64,000 nt of DNA, taken from positions 75,558,410 to 75,622,409 of the forward strand of contig CM043960.1 of assembly GCA_014529385.2 (NCBI GenBank), read 5' to 3'. Positions within the stretch are counted from its first letter, which is position 1; each line of letters opens with the position of its first letter. Of the stretch, positions 58,700-64,000 are shown in pieces. This stretch comes from Adiantum capillus-veneris (taxonomy: Eukaryota; Streptophyta; Polypodiopsida; Polypodiales; Pteridaceae). The position numbers and the translations under genes were made by a program. Below the pieces are notes generated by a model that was given only the letters and a program-made list of their open reading frames with translations, was not told where the DNA came from and ran no database searches.

Positions 58700-59330
58700 A
58701 ACTACTCAAATACCTCACCTTTTGAATAAAAGAGACCAACCACTTTGTCATGGTAGGAAAGGGAAAAGTTACTTGGGTCAACTTCAATACCCTTGTTGGA
58801 AGAGATTACATGGCCAAGAAGAGTAACCTTCCTTTCACCAATGTGGCACTTTTCTACGTTGAGTTGGCCACCCAAAGCCTCCAGCATAGCTAGACCTTCA
58901 TGTACTTTCTCCAAATGAAGAGAGTGAGAGCCATAGATACGAAAGTAATCAAACACAAATTGATTTTCCAAAGAATGGTTAAAAAACAAATGTCACATAG
59001 CATTGAAAAGTGGTTGGGGCATTAGTGAGACAAAAGGCATAACTTTGTAAGCAAAGTGTCCCCATGGTGTGATGAAGGTTGTTTTCTTTCTATCTTCTTT
59101 AGTGATGCTGATTTGGAAGTAGCTTGAGTAGCCATCACATATCGTGTAGCACTCACGCCGTGCTACCTCATTGAGTATTTCATTTTGTAAAGGAAGAGAA
59201 AAATGGTCCCTCTTTGTGGATGCATTAAGAGACTTGTAATCAACACAAATCCTCCACTTACCATTCTTGTTTGGCATGAATACCATTGGAGAAACCCACT
59301 TTGAGTATTCAACAAGGTAGATGAAACCTA
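58700..59330 (-). pseudogene. gypsy3 reverse transcriptase
   Basis: The minus frame 58993-59286 has NKNGKWRICVDYKSLN, FSLPLQNEI, CDGYSSYFQISI and TFITPWGHFAYKVMPF. After a frameshift in the 'FGLTNAP' region, frame 58702-58989 has a worn catalytic box (FVFDYF in place of a YxDD-type box) and LGGQLNVEKCHIGERKVTLLGHVI. Its sequence is close to gypsy1's RT, and the catalytic change shows long inactivity. Confidence 0.86.
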
Positions 59331-59829
59331 CTTATAATAGTTTCCTTACCTCCTTGATTAAAGCTTCTTGTTGAATTACTCTCAGCTACCTAAGCTTTTA
59401 CACTACAATTTTACTTTCCTCCTTGAGCTTGATGTGATATTGAACTGCTGTGATGCCAATGATTTTAACATATTCATCAATGAACAATGTGGTAAAACTA
59501 CTTAGCATCAAAATATAATCTTTATGCTCTTTGTCACCACACAACTTACTAGAGAGAATTTGATGTAGATTAATTACTTCTACAAGAGATTGTATACTTG
59601 GTGGCTCCCCCTAGTTTGATGATGATGCATCAGGTTGCTCCATCTTCTTAGGGTCTTTGAGAATGAACCCCATCACTTCAATGCTACTGTCACTTTCTTT
59701 AGTCATTGTAGACTCCTCTAAAGTGATTGAAGAGTCGCTAGAAAACTCATCTTTAGAGGTTTATAGATCCATGTCATGTTGCCAACCTGTCTCCATGTCA
59801 TAGAGTATTGACTTTCCTTTGGTTCCTTT

Positions 59830-60249
59830 TTCTAGATTATGCCGGTGCCCCAATCTTGCTTAGCTTTCATAGCCATAAGTCAAGTCCTCTCGAGAATGAT
59901 GGGATAGCCCTCTCCCTTGTGTGGCATAAAAAAAATTGTCTACATCCAATATGGTTTTTAATGCTTTTATCTTAACCGCATTTACAATGCCAACACATCT
60001 ACCTTTGACATTATTTTCCATCTTAGCTTGGCATGATGCCAGCCTACTCACTTCTAGGCCCATATAGTGCACCATTTTCTCACTCATGACGCATATTTGT
60101 GTGTCACCATTGATGTAGATATTGGAAATGTCATGCCCCTTGATGTCAATCATATGTAGTATGTCATCTAGATTCCTCCCACAGATAGCCCCAACTATCT
60201 TTGGCTTTGGTCCTCTCGCACTTACCATATTTGTCCACTGCCTCCTCAC
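59830..60249 (-). pseudogene. gypsy3 protease
   Basis: The frame 59860-60249 aligns with gypsy1 from the RRQW linker through the protease: active-site loop I-N-G-D-T-Q in place of V-D-G-G-A-Q (catalytic Asp to Asn). A frameshift near 59900 moves the final YPIILE-TWL segment to another frame. Confidence 0.8.
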
Positions 60250-60294
60250 CCTAGGTGCAAAGTGGAGTAACTGGGGCCAAGTGATCTTTGGGCC

Positions 60295-60850
60295 CTAGAG
60301 GATAGTGACATCTTGAACCAAATCATATGGTTTGGAACTTTCACCTAGAGAAAAATTCACAATGTCTATTTTATAGAGTGACTTGGATGGCTTTTTGCTA
60401 GACTCTCCCTTAGTCTGCATCTTTTCTTCCCTTTGGAAAGCTTCACCATGCCTAGCATGACTTACTCCCATGGCATCCACCTCTTCTACCTTGGTCTTAC
60501 CGTTTTCCACTCCCTTGATGTGTTCCTCCACTTTCTCCTTTCCTTTGGCTTCAAGACTAATGACACTCAATTCCTGGTTGTTGATTGGTGTTGGGGGTAA
60601 GGGTGGAATGGGGGTTGCGATGGTGGTGGATGTGGTTGAATCGGTGGTTGTAGTATTTTCACGGGTGGTTCTTGTTGTGGTGGCCTAGATGGTGGTGGAC
60701 TTGCTCTTGGTGTTGGGAGCTGGTTTTGTCTTGCTCCTCTGTTGAAATTTTGCCTCCTTCGGTGTGGATAGTAATACATACCATGGTCGTCCTCTCCACA
60801 ATTGTAATAGTGGTACTCGTGGTTGTTCTACCTTTGTTGTCATCTCCCTG
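60295..60850 (-). pseudogene. gypsy3 gag C-terminus and linker
   Basis: The frame 60295-60570 has a Lys/Glu-rich linker ending in NFSLGESSKPYDL, matching the DFPLGDGQLSYDL segment of gypsy1. A Pro/Gln-rich frame (60567-60779) precedes it, and before that a worn zinc knuckle, NCGEDDHGMYYY (about 60793-60828), matches gypsy1's NCGELDHISPQC with the outer Cys codons changed to Tyr (TGT to TAT). A TC/GG-rich stretch at 60600-60700 may be an expanded simple repeat. Confidence 0.72.
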
Positions 60851-60900
60851 GATCTTGATTGTGTTTCTGTGCATGCCCTTGCTGCACCAAATGCATGAGT

Positions 60901-61950
60901 GCATTTTATTTGCAAGCTTCTAATTTTGTGCTTTTGTAATTGTTCAACTTTTTTGAGCTTTTAGCCATCATTTTGGTTCAAAATAGTATCCCAGTGTGTT
61001 GTAATGGCTTATTGCACCTTTGCTACATATTCCAACTCAGCCCAAGCCTCTAGAAATCTATACATTTTTTAACATCACTGAAGTCGGCACCTAAACACAA
61101 TTTCTAAGAAAAAACATAGGACAGATCTTAATTTCATAATAATAACTTCAAAAGTCAGCCCCAAAACACAATTATTTTAAAAAAACATGGGACATATCTT
61201 ACGTAGGTGGGTAGTGCATGTAGTCATAATAAACTTGGGTTCATATTACATGGTCCAAAATGACCAGAATATCTTTGGGGGACATTCAAGGGACAAGGTA
61301 GGCTGCCGGATTGTCATATGTTATTTGGGTTCAAATCCAACAATGTGCACATACATTCACAAAATACATGTGCTTACATGCAACAAAAGACTTAATGCAT
61401 TACCTCCCTCTTCCAAGAGTCGGTACTTGAGGAAATTGGCTTTGGTTTACTGTGTACCTTGTAGCTCCTCTCTATAAGGGCATAAAATACGACACGCTCT
61501 CTAGTACACTTGACCAAATCATGCAAAACATTAGATGCCATAGTCTCAGCCACCTTCAAAGTTTTTGAGCATCCTTAAAAATTTCATGCCTTCCCATCTT
61601 ATGCCTTGTTTTGCTTCCACCATCCATTTCATTCATAGTGGCAATATTTAAAGATTCCAACCTCTAGTGTAGTATCAAATCTAAATCGCATAATCCACCT
61701 TATAAAAGACAGTCCAAATCCTCTTGTGTGACATTTATTCCCTTTGCAATGACCAATGATTAGGTGGAAAAGATGACTGCTTCGTATTTGCTTTGTGTGC
61801 AACAACATGTTTTTAGAGCCACAACCAATGTGCAACATCTTATCCTTGTAGAATCTTTTGATCAAAATAATGGAGCAATCAATCAAATAGGGAAACTTTG
61901 TAAGGAGATATTGAAATTTTTCCACTCTGTGATTTTCCTTCACTAAAGTA
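60901..61950. other. unassigned sequence with a 50-bp duplication
   Basis: A segment at 61081-61130 (AAGTCGGCACCTAAACACAA...) recurs at about 61152-61201 with several changes. This is where gypsy3's gag and leader would be expected, but I see no motif. A 140-codon minus frame at 61629-62051 has no recognised family. Confidence 0.45.
61081..61201. repeat. two-copy degenerate direct repeat
   Basis: Units 61081-61130 and about 61152-61201 share AAGTC-GC-CC-AAACACAATT and AAAAACAT-GGACA-ATCTTA. Confidence 0.8.
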
Positions 61951-62175
61951 AGGGTCAAGGGTTGACGGGAGCAAAGCGAACCCCGAACCCCGACGGCCTC
62001 TAAAACACCGGGGACCGAATGGCGCACCTCGAGCCTGTCATGGTAAAGCAAACAGGGGGCACCACCTAGCTTCAGCGGCTAGGAGGCAAACAACACACCA
62101 CCATAACAAATTTTTCATCCAAGAGAGATGGATGCTTGGGAGTAATGATGAAAAGGAAAGGGAATGAGATCAAGT

Positions 62176-62178
<3 letters not shown>

Positions 62179-62226
<48 letters not shown>
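62179..62226. repeat. (AG)n microsatellite
   Basis: A pure AG run of 48 bases. Confidence 0.97.
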
Positions 62227-62229
<3 letters not shown>

Positions 62230-62701
62230 GGGAGGGGGTATAGCGGCTTAGTACTTAGGTATCACAAAAGGATGGCGAATCCGCACACCCTTCACACATA
62301 CACAAGCTCACTCCAAAACACAAGACTAGGTGGCAATTCCGCACACCTCACATGGGCAAAACATTGCAAGAAAACATACTCACAAAACCTCAAGCTTTAT
62401 TTAGAGAATTAGGCGATGAAATGGGGAGCATAGGGTAGGAGAATGAGAAGGGAGAGAGTGGTAGAGCACATGGCGGATAGGTGGGAGTTGATGGCGAAGA
62501 CTCGCACGAGGATTATGGCCATCATCCTTCATTTAGTTGCCCTTCATCTTCCATAGCCAAGGGTGTAGAGGTCATGCTCAAGACAAGCATGGTGATTGCG
62601 GTGATGGTGATGGTGTGGGTGTGTGTGTGTGCACTAGGCACACACAGTGCATAGTGTGTTCTTTGGTGATGTTGTGTGTTTTTGTGTGATGGTGACCCCT
62701 C

Positions 62702-62709
62702 TTTATATA
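62702..62709 (-). promoter_or_regulatory. TATA box in the gypsy4 LTR
   Basis: TATATAAA on minus, within CCTATATAAAGAGGGG. The same arrangement is seen at 55889-55896. Confidence 0.5.
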
Positions 62710-63549
62710 GGGGAGGAGGGGGGGGGAGAAATTCTAGAATTTAGAAATGAAGAAATCATTATCTACATAGGCCATGTGACTGTGGGCCCCACTTGTCTGG
62801 CTGTGTGTATATGTGCCAGAACAGCAGTCTCATGAGAGAGAGACTAAGAGAGAGAGATGGGTTGATGGAAAAAAGTGAGAGGTGACATGGAGAATAAAGT
62901 AATTACAAGAGGGGAGAGAGCGGAGTGTGTTCAGAGGTGAATCTGTGTGCAGATGTGTGTGAACACAAGAAAAATCAGGTAACCACCCGGTGGGGATGGG
63001 TCTGTGGGCACCTTTTTTAGTGAAACTGAGTGTGTGTGAGTGTGGGGGAGGTTATTTAGCTACAAGACAAGAGACATGGCGCCCTTTAGAGAGAGGGGGG
63101 GGGGTATTTGGGTCATGGGATATGATAGGAGAGAGAAAGGGGGGGTGGGGTATACTATTTTGGAAGATAGGGTAAGTTGCATGTGAGTTAGGGTGCATTA
63201 TTGGTGAGTTAGAATGCATTATTGGTGAGAGGTGGGGTAGCTTGAGGGGAGAGAGAAAGGAGAAAGGACAAGGGGAAGAGAGAGGGGGTTGACCTTTTGA
63301 GTGGAGGAGAGGAAAAGGGACACACGGCGGGGCAACAATGAAGAAAAAGGAGGCAAGGTGGGGATGGGCTACCCCGCAGGCATGAGGTGGCCTATTTTAC
63401 CTTTCTCATATATTTACATAATCATACTTTATTTTTTTTCTTACTTTTTCCAATGTCTTTTATCACTCCCTCCCTAAGAGGGGGTTTTCATGGGGTGGGG
63501 ACGAGAGAAGAGGGGTATGGGAGCTTGGCTTGTGAAAAGCCCCCATCAT

Positions 63550-63566
63550 TAGCCCTCCCCTTTTGG
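63550..63566 (-). promoter_or_regulatory. putative polypurine tract of gypsy4
   Basis: Read on minus, CAAAAGGGGAGGGCTAA just before the LTR TG, after the integrase stop. It is in the same relation as the gypsy1 tract at 4479-4497. Confidence 0.6.
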
Positions 63567-63576
63567 CTAGAGGCAT

Positions 63577-64000
63577 TCATGTCTCTAGCTCATCTGTTTG
63601 ATCATTATCGTCGAAGGTGGCGGCTGATGGTGTGTCCTCATCTGGAATGTCAATAGGTGGAGCCTGGTCAAATCGAAGAAAATATGGTTTAAGTCGCCAA
63701 CCATTTACCCTGGTTTTATGAAGTTTTCCATGAGCCTCCATAAGCTGGTAGCTTCCATTGGCATACTTTTTCCTGACGATGAAAGGACATTCCCATCGGA
63801 GTAGGAGTTTCTTATCCTTGCGCGTGTCGAAGCGATTGTCGTAGCGGAGCACCAACATTCCTTTCTTCAATTATTTTTTCCGGAGATGCTCGTTAAAGCT
63901 AAGCCGTCTATGCTCTCCTTGTGCTGCATAATAATTTATTGCTTCTTCTCTATCCAGCTGCAGTCTTTCCAAGTTGATGATGTGATCTCTCAAATGCATG
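63577..64000 (-). pseudogene. gypsy4 integrase C-terminus
   Basis: From the window edge on minus: a LERLQLDREEAINYYAAQ helix (about 63930-63985), a TAA at about 63868-63870, then LVLRYDNRFDTRKDKKLLL, RWECPFIVRKKYANGSYQL and KTRVNGWRLKPYF, ending in an acidic tail. This aligns throughout with the integrase C-terminus of gypsy1 (LQLDRMSALEHY, ELVLRYNSKQD, KWEGPFKVVECFSNGTYQL, SRVNGLRLKLYH). The rest of the element is to the right of the window. Confidence 0.88.

Larger units (their letters stand above)
57230..60900 (-). mobile_element. gypsy3: degraded relative of gypsy1
   Basis: Minus-strand gypsy element whose protein fragments match gypsy1 along its length: nucleocapsid and linker (60295-60850), protease (59830-60249), RT (58700-59330), second-type RNase H (57944-58189) and the start of integrase (57270-57570). 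It shares the dual RNase H layout. The integrase stops after its first catalytic Asp, near 57270, where LTR-like sequence begins, so the rest of pol is deleted. All frames are broken. Confidence 0.85.
62060..63548 (-). repeat. putative LTR of gypsy4
   Basis: Read on minus it begins TGATGGGGGC a few bases after a polypurine tract. TATATAAA on minus at 62702-62709 is a plausible TATA box about 840 bases into the LTR, and a GA run (62179-62226) lies further in. The far end is uncertain. Part of it resembles 55800-55905. It could act both as the 3' LTR of gypsy4 and as the 5' LTR of gypsy3. Confidence 0.45.

Noticed and set aside
61629-62051. 140-codon minus frame as a host gene
   Set aside because: No recognised motif, and it crosses from AT-rich into a GC-rich island at the LTR edge; chance or remnant is likelier.

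Overview
The window reads as nuclear intergenic DNA of a land plant with a large, repeat-rich genome. I found no host protein gene, rRNA, tRNA or CRISPR array that I could support. Nearly every recognisable coding trace belongs to a retroelement, and almost all of them are broken by stops or frameshifts. Plant-type gypsy elements with two RNase H domains, copia elements primed by initiator tRNA-Met, and many long GA/TC microsatellites point to a plant. A Penelope-like reverse transcriptase and a TTAA-flanked piggyBac-like element are both rare in plants. Penelope-like 'Dryad' elements are known from conifers, so a gymnosperm is my best guess, but only as an inference.

Layout. 1-5.6 kb: the 3' part of a gypsy element (gypsy1, plus strand), readable in one frame apart from two stop codons, with its polypurine tract and putative 3' LTR. 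5.6-12.3 kb: decayed sequence with microsatellites, small tandem duplications and a pair of perfect adjacent hairpins near 7.2 kb. 12.3-25.2 kb and 28.4-41.3 kb: two direct copies (A and B) of a 12.9-kb block separated by a 3.2-kb spacer. Each copy holds the same nest of elements: a minus-strand copia element with both LTRs, a gypsy gag fragment, a gypsy2-family fragment split by a small LTR element with a tRNA-Met primer site, a second copia gag fragment, and the LTR plus primer-binding site of gypsy2 inserted into that gag.

From copy B the gypsy2 element continues to about 52.1 kb (gag, zinc knuckles, protease, linker, RT, RNase H, integrase, then a second protease-like segment). A 1,322-bp element with TTAA target duplication and piggyBac-like ends interrupts its gag at 43.5-44.8 kb. 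At 52.2-53.3 kb lies a minus-strand Penelope-like reverse transcriptase. 53.3-57.2 kb is microsatellite-rich and LTR-like. 57.2-60.9 kb is a degraded minus-strand relative of gypsy1 (gypsy3). 62-64 kb holds the LTR, polypurine tract and integrase end of another minus-strand relative (gypsy4) that runs off the window.

The order of events can be partly read. The copia, small LTR and gypsy2 insertions predate the block duplication because both copies share them. A 57-bp fold-back insertion and several short tandem duplications are confined to copy B and so probably came later.
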